64,000 nt of DNA from Neolentinus lepideus HHB14362 ss-1 (taxonomy: Eukaryota > Basidiomycota > Agaricomycetes > Gloeophyllales > Gloeophyllaceae). Where the stretch lies: positions 190,611-254,610 of the forward strand of contig KV425582.1 in assembly GCA_001632425.1 (NCBI GenBank), given 5' to 3'. Positions within the stretch are counted from its first letter, which is position 1. Each line of letters starts with the position of its first letter. The notes below the pieces were generated by a model. That model saw only the letters and a program-made list of their open reading frames with translations, was not told where the DNA came from and searched no databases. Position numbers and translations under genes: made by a program. Below are positions 8,435 to 20,700 of this stretch, piece by piece.

Positions 8435-10738
8435 TCAATTGAGCGGGAGCCCACAAATATCACAATCCCCCGCCGTATGCGTATTCTCAAACGTACAATG
8501 CGGGCACACTCTCCCCCCCGCCCCCACGCCGCCCTCGTCGAACTGATCAAACACCTCGTCCGGTATGTCCTCGTCCATCGCGTTTATAGGCGCCAGCGGG
8601 GGCGGCGACGCTGCCGGTCGGCGCGGGGCTGCAAAGCAACGTTAAGGAACAGACGGGGAGACTGAGGTGTAAGGTAAAGCCACGTACGCGCTGTCTCCCT
8701 TGCGAACGTCATAAGCGTCTGCCAGCTCTCCGTGCGGAGCAGGCTGTCCAAAACCTCGGGATCATCCAGGTTCGGTGCAGTCGCCGTCTTGACGAGGACC
8801 TTCAAGTCAGCCTGTATGTGATAACGCGCCAGTAAGCTTCACTCGATCCACCCGGTGCTACAAGACGACGAAAACGCACCTCGGAGAACAACTGTGACGT
8901 CCCAAGGAACGTAACGAGATGCCAGTCACTCAGGAACTTGAGCAGCTCCGCCCGCCGCTGATCGTCCTTGAGCTGTGTCCCAAGTTCGATCTCGGGCGCC
9001 TGGAGGTTGACCAGCGCCCGCAAGACGTCCTCGATATTCTGATCCTCCATCCCCGGCCTATTCTCAATATGAAACTTCGTCGAGCGGAAAATCGGCGAAG
9101 CATTCGACGGGAACCCATGTGTCACCTGCAAAAACCTGTCAACGACGACCCCCTGGAAACGCAGGAGGTGATAGATGACACGTACGTTCACCAACAAATA
9201 TTCCACCGGGAAGCACGGCTTCGCGCTCTTCTTCACCTCAATCCCATACTCATTCTTGTACCTGAAGAATACATCCGGCACATACCGAGCCGAGTCCTGG
9301 CTCCGATCCTCTTTCTTGACGAGCATCGTCCCGGGGTCAACGCTCGCCTCAATCATATCCGCCTCCACCATCGCCACCGCCTGCTCGGACACCTGATACG
9401 CCGTAATATCCAACGACCCGTCCTCCGTCCCGCTAATCACCGCTGTCACCATCCGCGACGAGAAACACCCCGTCGTCGACGCGCGGCACGGCATCGGGTG
9501 CGCTTGCTGCACCCTCGCGGCAAAGATCGTCTCCAGTGACGACAGGAAGAACGAGTCGGGGTGGCGCTTGTACACGTTCTTCGTCCGGTCCTCCGCGGTC
9601 GGGTCGATGTCGGTGAAGATATAGCCTACGATCTGCAGCGGCGTCGCAGCGCCCTTTGCGAGCTCCCGGATGCGCGGCTCGTCCTCCCAGGGCAAGCCGA
9701 GCGAAAGCCCGTCCAGCTCGCCCTCCTGCGGTGGCTCGTGGATGGCTTCCACGACAGCCTTGATGCCCATCGGCACTGCATCGTAAGCCTCGTAGTGCCC
9801 GATCAGCCAGCCAAATCGCTGCAGCCCCGTTTTCCGCCACGCCTGCAGGAACCGCTCGATAATCTCCGGCGAGGCCACCTCCAAGTGGTCCACCGCCCGG
9901 AAAGACTGCGACTGCAGCGTGATAGCAGAGGGCTGGCAAGCTGTGCAGATCGCTGCAGGCCAGGGAGGGTGGCTGCCGGTCGGGCAAGGTGACTTGACTT
10001 TGTACGAGGGCGGGGTGAGCGGGGGCAGCTGCGTCGAGGCCATGCTAGCGGACTTTGGGGTGAGCTTGCGGAGGTATGCGTAAAAGGATAAATGTTTGAT
10101 GTTATGCTCTTGGTGATAGTTGACGTCGTACGGCTCGAGCGGCATGCAGTAGTCGCACATCGCGTTTGGGCCGTGCTTGCAGAAGCGGGAGTCGCGTCCG
10201 CGCGGTATCATGCCGTCCTTGGAGCGCCAGTATCTGTCTACAGAATCTTCTTGAACGGTCTCCCATGGTCGCTTGGCGCCGTCGGAGGGAGCTTGGGAGA
10301 ATGTGGTGTTAGTAGTCGGCTCTTGCGGTGTGGAGGTACTTGCGGCAGGACGTGACTGGTATCCGACAAAGATCAGATCACCATGTCTTGCAGGGAATCC
10401 ATGTTAGTATTATTCATGGGTGTGACTGCAGTGACGCACTTGAGCCCAAGATTCTGCAGACTCCTCGCCTTCAGCGTAGTCACATTCGTTTCGTTACCTC
10501 GCGGTTGATTGGAGATCGTCAGAGTCGATGGATCAGCATCGGTTGTGGTGGTCAGTATCTGGAGTATTGTAAGCTCACAACCCTCGTTCGAGCGTGATTC
10601 GCGCACCTTTTCTACTAGTTCTGAGATATCAGCAGTAGGCGCAAACTCGAAACGAAAGTTCCCGTCTTTGGAACGGATACGAATAAGCTAGAGCGGAAGC
10701 GTTAGTTGACACCAAATACAAGAGTGCGAACGCACCAT
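8435..10738 (-). CDS. npl4: NPL4, ubiquitin-binding cofactor of the Cdc48/p97 segregase
   Basis: NPL4 pairs with UFD1 on Cdc48 to extract ubiquitylated proteins, for example in ER-associated degradation. A seven-exon model closes for 655 residues: 10738-10736, 10687-10607, 10558-10440, 10386-9186, 9125-8880, 8811-8688 and 8628-8435. The first exon is just the ATG. The order is an N-terminal ubiquitin-like part (LIRIRSKDGNFRFEF), the NPL4 zinc-finger region (CKHGPNAMCDYCMPLEPYD), the MPN-like NPL4 domain (RFGWLIGHYEAYD, VGYIFTDIDPT) and a C-terminal NZF finger (CPHCTFEN then CDICG). The intron 9185-9126 is 60 nt long and free of stops, so an unspliced reading would look continuous; the family reads straight from LLVN to VTHGFP, which fixes the splice. 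A decayed copy of the last exon lies downstream. Confidence 0.95.
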
Positions 10739-11807
10739 CCTGGAGCGGCAAGTGAGAGTCAGTATCGGCTTTAGTATATCAGCCACAATTACGCGTCGGC
10801 AGTTATACTAAGTATAGGTGTGGACATATAGATCTATAACTGAGTTTGAAATATAGTTCGGACTTTGAAGCTCGTATACTTGATTCGGGTAGGACTCTCA
10901 CACTTGTGGCACTTCAGCCACAGGTAATTTTCGAGCTTTTGCATGCCATCACCGAGCACGGGTCCTTCAGACTGGGGTAGGTAGATCTTGATTATGTACT
11001 GGGGACCATTGGAGCGTAATATTCCAAGAATTGTGTGGAAAAATGTATGATTTGATGCTTTTAACACTTCTTTCACAATGTATATGGCAATGAAATGTCT
11101 GGATACCTTGACACGGAATACATGACGGGTCGTTACACAACGGGAATGGTCCCAGGTCAAGTGAGTTCAGTCTGCTTTATGGCACATTTTTTCAGGATCC
11201 GGTGTGGTAGTGCCGCGACAAAATTCGCAATTTTGGTACAATTACAGGTATAGGAACTACATTCCGAGTGGAGTATTCAGTGTATCAGAACCGATATAAA
11301 CAGTGCAGTGATCCCTGATCTTATCACAGGCTGATAATGTGGCATGTAGTGCCACGAAACAGAGAGAAATCTATGGCTCCAAAGAGCGAAAAACCACTTT
11401 CTTGAGGGAGTTTTCGGTCATCTAAAGCCACCGGTAACTGCATAATAGATGACCATTGCAGATAATTAATTTGGGGGCTTTTCTGAGGTGTATCTGCTGC
11501 AGATAGACCGGTCTCTCCCCTCCTTTCGAGTTTATTTATTTAATTTACCTTAATTTCGCAAAAGTCCACACCTATAGTATCCGCGACGCGTCATGCTGAC
11601 TCAGCGGTACTTACCCAGTCGTCGGTTCTGCACAGCATTTTTGACGCAACTCTCAAAATCTTGTGGGGAAGAGACCTTTGGCACCTCCTAGCTGTTTGCC
11701 TAATCTGGTGTATTGGTGCCTTTAAATAGCCGTAGTTCCGGGGTCTGCTAAGAGCGGTCCCCAACAAAAGGACAGGATTAAGAGGAGAGTTGAGTACTGC
11801 CAACGAC
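10739..11807. other. Intergenic DNA between NPL4 and the Nudix-like gene
   Basis: The genes are divergent, so both promoters lie here. Most of the interval is the inverted-repeat-bounded stretch described separately. No gene is supported. Confidence 0.5.
10791..11591. mobile_element. Possible non-autonomous DNA element bounded by imperfect inverted repeats
   Basis: The left end (10791-10825) reads ACGCGTCGGC, then ATACTA, then TATAGGTGTGGAC. The reverse complement of the right end (11564-11591) reads ACGCGTCGCGG, then ATACTATAGGTGTGGAC. The 0.8-kb interior has no convincing gene and is AT-rich near the right end. Size and structure fit a MITE-like or fold-back element. No target-site duplication could be fixed with confidence. 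Confidence 0.45.
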
Positions 11808-13627
11808 ATGTCTGACCGTATGTTTTGCCTTTGTTTTGTTTTTATTTTCCTCTGACAATTTCCAGAACCAAATATCATCCCGCTTCTGCTGCGCGCGCTG
11901 GTTCGAATCCGCTCGACTCCTCCCAGAGTCATCGCTTCCCCGCCAACCCGTCCGTCTCTGTTTCATCGTCCCTGCTTCTGACTGACACCCTTGCTAGAGC
12001 CCCGCCGCGCAGCCGTCTCCCTCATCATCCGCGTCGTCCCCTCCCCGTCGCACCCGCCACCAAATCCCCTCCCACCGCCACCCCCCTCCCTCGCCGCCTT
12101 TTTCGAGCAAGAGTGGGTGAACGCACCCGGCACGCGCCCCGAGATCCTCTTTCTGCGGCGCGACAGGCCAGGCGCAGACGCCGCCCACACACCCTTCACA
12201 CCCCACCCGAGCACGTCCGCGAGCAACGCAGGCGAAGCCCATGTCGCATTCCCCGGAGGGCGTATGGAGGACGCGGACGAGGGCGGGCTCTACACGGCGA
12301 TGCGCCAGACGTGGGCCGAGACAGCTCTGGACTTGGCGGAGCCGCATTATCTGTCCATTGGACAGCTGGACGACCGCGAGATCACGACCAGTCTCGGGAA
12401 GCGGCTCCTAATGATTCTCTCCCCCTATGTCTTCCTCCAAGTCACCCCGGCAATCCCTGGTGTCGCGCCCGCCGAAGACCCAGTTGAGGGCACGACCGTC
12501 TACTGGGTGCCCCTCGTCAGTCTGCTCCCGAGCAGGGACGTCGTGGACAAGCACGCAGCGCGGAAGGGCAAGGGCAAGAAGGCAAAGAGGGAGAGCGTCC
12601 GGATGGTGCCCGCGAGCCCAGGCCCGAGGTGGAGCACAGTCAAGGTGGACGCGGCGTCGAGGCTGGCGCCGCGGAACTCGAGCGTGCTGAAAATGATGGT
12701 CAGGGGTCTCGTGGGCAGCATGCAGTTCCCGGCGATCGTGCTCGACGCTCCGTCCAGCTACTCGTATGCGGGGGATGAGAAGGCGTTGCAGGCGTTGGAG
12801 GGCGGGCGGAAGGAGGAGCTGAAGCTGTGGGGCTTGTCGCTCGGCATGACGCTGGACCTGCTCGCGTTCATGGTCCCGCCGTCTTCGAGACCTTCAGGTG
12901 CGTGATGACTCTCCTCTTTTCTATAGGCTCTCATAGCGTATACCTTGCGATGATAGATCACCAGCAGCCGTCGCCGACATCCCACTGGCTGCCCTTCCAC
13001 TCGGACGAGGTCGCCTCCGTCGAGCTGGTCAGTAAGCTTGCGCCTAGCCTCACGAGCGTGGTGCCGCGGTTCGGTTATCCCGACGTCAATTTCTGGATCT
13101 GGTGAGCATCCTGTGGCCGCGACGTTTTCTTCCTCGCCGTATTATCACTTCTCAGGAGCTCGGAGGATCAAGACTACACTGATTACTGATGTTGGTGCGG
13201 AACTTCGCAACGACTTATTTACCAGTGCGGTCGTGTGCCTCCGAGCTTGTCTGTGTTTCCATGTCCATGGAGACGCGTGTTGTTGCATATATTTTAGTCT
13301 CGACTTCACTCGTCTTTCTATTCATTTGATCGCAAACTAACCCAATTCTCCGAACAGGGTATTCGGGAAACGTTACCGAGAAGTCATCCGGGGCTGGGAA
13401 GCGAGCGTGTATTCCGGGGGGACAAACGACCGGCGGTGCGTCGCATCGTTTCGACTTTTTTTTGCTGCGTGTGCTCACTACAGGTGGGATTCAGGATAAA
13501 CTGGCCGGGCACGGCGCTCTCGACGTTCTACGCCGCCATACGGAAGGCGCTGATCGTCGTCATCGTCGTGAGGGCGATCGCGATTTTGTTTGGCGCGGCT
13601 GGGTTCGTGTGGTGGGTGTTCTGGTGA
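11808..13627 (+). CDS. Nudix-like hydrolase with C-terminal membrane helix
   Basis: Six exons (11808-11817, 11866-11949, 11998-12897, 12957-13101, about 13358-13435, 13495-13627) close in frame for about 449 residues. The N-terminal half is Nudix-like (HPRRAAVSLI-type strand RRAAVSLIIRVV, EILFLRR, AFPGGRMED and MRQTWAETALDL), resembling CoA-pyrophosphatase-type proteins. The motif is degraded: the usual R-E-x-x-E-E-x-G reads RQTWAETA. A long middle region is followed by PRFGYPDVNFWIW, VFGKRYREVIRGWE and NWPGTALSTFYAAIRKAL, and a terminal helix (VVIVVRAIAILFGAAGFVWW). Family members cleave nucleoside diphosphates linked to another moiety; activity here is doubtful. The fourth intron is unusually long (about 256 nt) and contains a possible alternative acceptor near 13155 that would give a shorter product. 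Confidence 0.78.
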
Positions 13628-14626
13628 GATTTTTTGTTTTTTGGGGATGGAACGGGAGAACTACGCTAGCTATGTTGTATATATGTATACATGTTAAATA
13701 CCTCTGCGGGTCGGTTTGTACGGGACTCGGGGACTAGTAGTAATATCGTGTTGTCTGTAGTGGTTTACGATCCTTACGAATGCGACGTTGACTCCTATGG
13801 TCTGGGGGTTCGCTATGACGCGACATATCATGGAATCTAGTCTCACAAATCCAATGGCGACGTCCTAACACTTGACTGAAGAAGATGAACAATTGAGATA
13901 TGATAGATGGAAGGACGAAATAGAGGTTGCAGCAAATACAGGAGAGAAGGCAAGATGTAAGGGATTTACTGACTGATGTAGATGATGCGTGTATGCATTT
14001 CACGACGAAGTCAAATGTCGAAATGAAGCTGTCAGTGTGGCATTGTGGCACTGTGGCGCGAGTTACCTGAAAAGGATCAGGAACAAACAAAGACAAATAC
14101 TTGCAGAAAGATGAATTTCATTCCGACAGGCTAGAGACCTTGCTATCGCAAGGTAATTTCTACTCTCCACCAATGCAGCTGATGCTGTAGAGGTCCGTTT
14201 AGTCACCATCCGTGTGAGCCACGATCCGGCGGACCGTCAAAGAGCCGTGGATGAAGCATCCCACCAGAAGTCTCTCCACGCACGTCATGAAAGGGTCAGA
14301 AAGGCCCACGTTCCGAGCGTCAGGAGACCGAGGCTTATGTTGCTAAATGCTAAGGCTATCAGCGAGGGACCTCGACGCCCGATATAAAGTGTTCAGCAGG
14401 CCTGGAACGATGAATTGAAGAAGGAGTCAAGAGGGGAAGGACTGGTCTAGGTGGGAAGACCGCCCTCGAACCTCTCTGGAAATAGAAAGTCACCTGCCTA
14501 GATCGGCCGTGGCGGGCGTGCGTTCCGGTCCCGCTCACATCCGTCCGAGTATATATCTGCCCCCTTCTGCGCTGAAATGCTTTCCATAACCCAGCTTATA
14601 GCACCAAACCCAGCTTACAGCACACG
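13628..14626. other. Intergenic DNA before glycerol dehydrogenase
   Basis: No gene is supported. The right end holds the promoter of the downstream gene, with a TATATA-containing stretch near 14551 and a small repeat (ACCCAGCTTA) at about 14588 and 14608. Confidence 0.5.
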
Positions 14627-15873
14627 ATGCCGAACGTTGATAAAATCACTGAGAAGGTATTCCAGTCGCCGTCGAAATACATCCAGGGCCCTAGTGCGAT
14701 CAAGAATGCTGCGCGTTACCTTTCGCCGCTAGGCCAGCGGCCCCTTGTGGTCGTTGATGATATCGTATACGAGATCGGTGCGTGCCTTTGTTAGTACTCG
14801 TGTAAGAGATTGTCGCCTCATATCATTTGGTTCACAGCGGGCAAATCCCTCCTGTCCTTCTTGAGCGAGGCAGGGATGTCCCCTACAAGGGGTGCCTTCA
14901 CCGGCGAAGCGTCGCTCCAGGAGATCAAGCGCCTGTCCCACATCGTCACCTCCTCCAAACCCCCGTGCGACTTTATCATCGCGCTCGGCGGCGGCAAGAC
15001 CTGCGACACCGCAAAACAAATCGCCACAGACCTGCACGTACCCGTCGCGGTCCTTCCCACCACCGCGTCCACCGACGCGCCCTGCTCCGCCCTGTCCGTG
15101 CTGTACACGCCCGAGGGCGAGTTCCACAAGTACAGCTTCTTCGAGAAGAACCCGAACATCGTCCTGGTGGACACGAGCATCGTCATCAAAGCCCCCGCGC
15201 GGTTCCTCGCATCAGGCATCGGCGACGCGCTCGCGACCAACATCGAGGCGCGCGAGGTGCGGAACAGCCCGAACTTTGGCAAGGGCCTCCCGACGAACGT
15301 GAGCACGGCGATCTGCCAGAAGTGCGAGGAGATATTGTTCGAGTACGGCAAGCAGGCGCTGGACGCGAACAAGGCGCAGGCGCTCACGCCCGCTTTTGAG
15401 GCCGTGGTGGAGGCGAACACCCTCCTGTCCGGGCTCGGATTCGAGTCGGGCGGTTTGGCCGCTGCGCATGCTGTGAGTACCATTGCGAGATGGTGCAGTC
15501 TTTGCCGAGTGCTCACCCGTTTGCCTAGATTCACGACGGCCTGACTGCGCTCCCGGAGTTGCACCATTTGATGCATGGCGAGAAGGTGAATTTCGGGACC
15601 GTGTGCCAGCTCTTGCTGTCCAACACGCCAGCCGCGGAGCTCAACCGCTACCTCACCCTCATGGTGTCCGTCGGTCTTCCCATCACGTTCGAGCAGCTAG
15701 GCCTGAAGCAGGTGAAGGACGAGGATCTCAGAAAGGTGGCCAGACTATCTTGCGCACCGGGAGAGACCATCTGGAATCTCGATTGCGTCATCAGTGAGGA
15801 GGTTGTATATAACTTGCTAAAGGCATCGGATGCTGTTGGGAGGGCGTTCATGGCTCAAGTGGGCAAGGCATAA
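14627..15873 (+). CDS. Glycerol dehydrogenase (iron-containing alcohol dehydrogenase family)
   Basis: Three exons (14627-14777, 14838-15472, 15529-15873) join in phase for 376 residues. The enzyme oxidises glycerol to dihydroxyacetone with NAD, and is cytosolic (no targeting signal is seen). Landmarks in order are VFQSPSKYIQGPSAI, the NAD-binding ALGGGKTCDTAK, the PTTASTDAPCSALSV substrate/NAD segment, GIGDALAT (metal-ligand Asp), GGLAAAHA-IHDGL (metal-ligand His) and LHHLMHGEKVNFG (second His). These match GldA-type enzymes of bacteria and fungi across the whole length. No oddities are seen. Confidence 0.93.
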
Positions 15874-16600
15874 GAACATTAGGCGGCGTAGCAAAGTATA
15901 AGAACATTAGTTGGTGTAGCAAATGAAGCGGGAACGCTCTTGTAGTTTTAGATGCTTGTAAATGCTGTATTTTGTATCAGTACTCTCTAGAACAATAATT
16001 TGTTCATCTTACACTCACTCGCTTGGTGAACATTACTTACTCTCATGCAATCTCGACATTGCTACTCACCTTTGCGGCCGCACCGACGCCCTGAGCGCCG
16101 AGAATTTCAGGACAAGACCGTTGCGGCGGCTAGGCACAGTCATTCAGCCGCATGATATCCTTCCAGCACGGATTGATGTCGTGTGCACAGGCATAGGTTC
16201 GCCACAAGAGATGCCAAGGCAAGCCCAACAACAGTTGAGATCTGCAATTTGCGGATGTTATCGATGCAAGAGCCCACGAAAGTAAAGAAAAGCGTACACT
16301 ACTTGTGGTAGAGAATAATCCTCCGGTCGGTGCCTGAGACTTCTCGTCCGTGGATGACGTCGTGAAGAGGACTGAAAACGACCGAAAATAACGTTGAACT
16401 TACCCGCCGCCATCTCCCTGTTTTGAATATACTCGAGGAAACGAGCACTGCTCTACCCAACAATTCCCTGCGACGTTCCCGAAGAGAGTAAGAGTGTCAG
16501 GAAGAGCATCGCAACCGAAAATAGAGCGATGGCCCACCTCAAGGAGCAACTAGACTGCTCGCGAGCAGACCTTACCCGACTGTTTGAGAACGGCTAAAAT
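15874..16600. other. Intergenic DNA after glycerol dehydrogenase
   Basis: It begins with a 27-bp tandem repeat (units starting TAAGAACATTAG at 15871 and 15899) in the 3' UTR. No gene is supported in the rest. Confidence 0.5.
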
Positions 16601-16649
16601 AGATCGTATAAAAGGACTGTGCATCAGTTTGTGAAAGTTCGCTCACGAT

Positions 16650-17720
16650 AAAGAGTATGAGCAATATCAAGCCGATCATATTTCACTCGTTCTTTGAGGA
16701 CCGAGATTCACGCAGCAACCGGAAATATGGTACCAGAGACAGCCTACATGTACCTCCATCCTCCGTACAGATCGCACAAAAATCCAGGCACCGATATGAG
16801 TGGCATCAAGCGCGTCCACTTGCATGATAGAATACCGAGGATGAAACGGACCCATTGTTCGATTTGTAAGGGAATCGGTGAGATTTCCACCTATGATACT
16901 GATTCCTATTTTACGGAAGATGTGAGTCTGGTCAGATTTTGCCAATAGGAGCACGGACCAGCGGATGTCATCATGGATGCACCAAGGCCTAGAAGAAAAA
17001 GACCCATAACAATGATAAATGAGACAGGCTCTGTAGTCACCAGGTAAGACATATACAATCACAATTTGTTTAACCACGAAATTCGAAAGACGCGCCAGAG
17101 CAAAGGTTAAGCTGGATGGAAGCCGGGAAGACCATATAACACCAACCATGAAAACCGCGCATCGGCCGTGTTGATCGGCCATCCTCCCAGTTAGTAAGAG
17201 GAGGCAATTATAGGTCAAACTTGAGAATAAATGTTAAGGATTTTGAGCGCTCCTCTGATGTCATGATCCGCTAACCTGTATGCATGGACAGGACATGAAA
17301 GTGCCGCCTGCGAGAAAGTGCAGATCCTCTTCAATTGACGGCACAGCGATGGTCATGACTCCTTCTGAATAAATGCAAGCGGAATAAGCTATGAATAATT
17401 GATCATTCATTGAATATAAGGAACGGAACACACGATCAAGCATAATCGATCCACTAATGACGAAGATCATGCACCACGCCTTCCATCCTATCATGTACGT
17501 CCGACCGTCATCTGTTTCATTGTTTTCTGGGACAAGACGGGGAACACCTTCCTTGTCCTGGGCCTGTTCGTGGGAGGTTGTGGCACTCCCGGCCTCAGTC
17601 TCCAGGAAGGACGAAGAACGTCCAAATACCATCTCGCTGGACGAAAGGTGAGAGCTCCTCTCAACGACGCCGGCGACCACGAGCACGTCATTGGCCAATG
17701 GCTTCCTTCGCCAAACGTTG
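16650..17720 (-). pseudogene. Degenerate MFS transporter
   Basis: On the minus strand an N-terminal piece (GWKAWCMIFVISGSIML, then across a GT-AG intron GVMTIAVPSIEEDLHF) is typical of the first helix of drug:H+ MFS proteins. Next comes motif A in the form GRMADQHGRCAVFMVG. Beyond this, VMGLFLLGLGASMM and a GWRYM...AVSGTIFPVAA stretch are recognisable only by changing frame, and the latter contains in-frame stops. The C-terminal half of a transporter is missing. Together these point to a dead, truncated gene and not to a poorly modelled live one. Confidence 0.62.
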
Positions 17721-17739
17721 CTACCAATAATTTGTCAGT

Positions 17740-20700
17740 GTCTCGGATCTTGGACGCTCAAGGAATTCAAATGATCGGGATATCCCTGTCAGTGAGAGTT
17801 ATTCATTTTCGACTTCTGGTATTTCACACGAGCCAATGACGCACCTACAGAAGCCAAGCTGAAGCTGCTGTGGCTTGAGCAGTTACGAGACGCTGTAAGG
17901 GAAGTGATCTGCGGTGAATATTCGGCTTCCCTATTAAGCGCTGAGTACACACATAACCTCGTCGCTAAAAATTCGCTTACTGTGGAGTCAAAAGTGCCCT
18001 CGAAACACATCTCAGTAATGATGCAGCACAGAAAAATCAGAACCATCACCCAAGATCCGACTGACGTCGGGACATGGCGTACAGTATTGAGAATCCTTTA
18101 GTGCGATGACCTACTTTTAGGATCACAGTTTAGCTCAAAGGGGTGGCTTAGATAGCACTGAGAGATCGATGAGAGGTGTGAGGTCCGTGATAAAAAAATC
18201 ATACCTCGTCATTGAGCGCAGCATGGACGTCAAGCTAAGCCTCGTGTTGTGGTGAGAAAGGTCCTCTGCAATCTTTTCCCTCGCGTCATGACTTGTGTGG
18301 GTGAGAAAACATTCCCAAACGCCTGTGTAAGCTGACACTCGTGAGCATGGGGATGCCTTTGTTTATAGCCTGAAGCAACCTAAAGCCATGCATGCATGGA
18401 TGCGTGGCTACAATGACACGGATGTAATATATGATAGCGTCTAACAGCGCACAATACAAGTACCCTCGGAGATATGAGAGTCGCACTTTTACGTAGGCCA
18501 AACAGATGGCACAACGAAATGCCCCAGAATTAAAGAGCCGGTTGGCTTGCTAAATCAATGCTTGCCAGCTTCTAGCAGAGGTGAGCCTGACCACACACCG
18601 TAGACTGTGAGAAGATTAGTCATGTGGTTCATGTATGGGATCGCCGTGTAAAGTACGCAAAAGGAAGTTTGTGGCATGTGAACTGGCGTTGAATGATAAT
18701 CATGGCATATCACAGTGCGAACAGAAACCCCACGAAGGGGCTGAGGAAGCACCTGACATCGAGAACCAGGTTGGTATCCACATCTGGGGAAGCTATCACC
18801 TCTTGCATCGGCATTTTCGAACGTAACCCCGCTCCACGACAATGAATTTCGAGATCATGAAGCCTTCATACCTGGCATTAATCACGAGCATTGTCGCCAT
18901 CCTGAGCGTTTCTTCGCGAAGATCATGTCGTAAAGCGTTATAGGCTGCCCGATGGAGAATTTTGGACCCTCGAGAGTCAACCGGAAGCGATAGAACTCGA
19001 CAGATCCCAAGGGAGCCAAAGAGTCCAGCAAGATCCGACAGGAAGGAGCACCCTCAAACTGGCTTGTCAGTCGGCGTTAATTGGAGTACGAGAGACGAAC
19101 CCGACGGCTCCCCTCCTCCAAATGCCAACCAGCCAGGGCAGAGGAAATGCACAGCCAGCGAAGAGACTAGACACGAAAAAGCTGGGGAAGGCAGCTATAC
19201 ATACACAATCTGGACTCGCCCTTGACCGGTCCACCCGCGCGATCAGTCAAAACACCACTGGCAGCGGGAGAAGCCTGATATCAAGGGACGCTCCGTTGAG
19301 AAGAGACCGAGAGTTAATACAGGAATAGGTAGCCGGCACATTGGCTAGTCATCCGCAGAAGAGCGGCATGAAGTCGATTTCTCCGGCGACCAAGGGTAAA
19401 ACATCGAGGCCCAGTGAGCGATTTGCGCCAGGGGGCAGGCGGTGATATAGCTTCAAGTTAGCACGTCGGCCGCAGTAATCGCTAAGCAGCAAGATCCCTC
19501 CAGCACAGGCGCCAGGCCTGTGGCGAAGTACCCGCCAGGGACTGTGGACTGTGGACCTCTTGCGCCAGCACTGAGTTAATAGGGTCTGCAGCGTACATGT
19601 GGCTCCACTTCATGCGTAGAGGGTTGCACCATATCGTAAGACGCGCCGTGTTTGAAGAGTAGTTCGCTTTAACTAGGGGACCTCCGATATCACAGGGGCG
19701 GTCTAAAGGTGGCGGATGCTGAGCGGTGATACGCTGCCCCCGGATCTGGCGACAACCCGAGGTAGTAACCATGGCGGGTGTACGAGAGGATTCTATACAA
19801 AGCTAGCTGTCTATACTCCGATTGGGGGAGATAAGGACGTCCAGGGGGTCACAAGCAAAACCGGCCGGAAAGATTCAATCCTCGTCGACACGGTCAGGTG
19901 TAGAGGAATAATAATCAACAGCAAGGGTGAATAAACGTAAGGATCTGTCAGGCAGGTATAGCGTTCAATACAGGCCCTGAGGCCTGAGGTCTGTACACCC
20001 ACGTGCTTCACAGAAGTCTTGATGTTTAATCTGCCTCGATTCTACCCCAATCAAAAGGATCTGCTGGTGAAAAGTAGAAGAGGTCAGCATAGACGCCAGG
20101 AGTATTATACTTTCATGCAGAGGCCAACCTTCGAGCAGAGATATCAAGACCCTGGATGAGGTGAAGCAGCTTTCCAAGACGAGCAAGTCACCCCCTGGCG
20201 CCCTCTGGATTAGGGCTTCTCAGGGGTCTGGTGACTATTGTTTGAACTCAGCGAAGTTCACTATCCTATCTCTGCATGAAGGAGAGATCGGCTATGAAAC
20301 GTCTATAACAGAAGCAAACGTTGTCTATAACAGAAGCAACGAGGCGCTCCAACAGGGTAAGACCCGGAGGCCAAGGCGGCTTCCCTCACTTCTTGACTCC
20401 CAGCCGAGCGCCATGAGTAAACATGCACTCCGGGAAGGTATCGGAACGAACTGTAGAACAGCACCGCCAGGGAGAGATTTCGTACTGCCGCCACTCGGGG
20501 CACGAAATCTTCAGTGGGGGATAACAGATGGGTGGAGTAATCATCAAGTAGGGACCGAAGTTAAGCTTCCGACTAAACGCCTTTTGTCAAAGGCAGCATG
20601 TTGTCTCCGAGAATGCAGGCAGCACAAAAACAGAACCGGATCCGATGGGTCAAATGATACGCAGACGGCCGTCCAAAGGCGCCGAAGTAGCGCAAGATCT

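Noticed and set aside
8919..9992. Long plus-strand open frames opposite NPL4
   Set aside because: They are Arg/His-rich shadows of a GC-rich coding strand with no family resemblance.
8802..10211. NPL4 starting at the ATG at 10211 and ending at 8802
   Set aside because: This cuts off the ubiquitin-like N-terminus and the C-terminal NZF finger and includes two introns as coding; the spliced model restores all family domains in phase.
14818..15576. 252-codon minus-strand open frame over glycerol dehydrogenase
   Set aside because: Antisense shadow; the plus-strand frame has all catalytic motifs of the GldA family.
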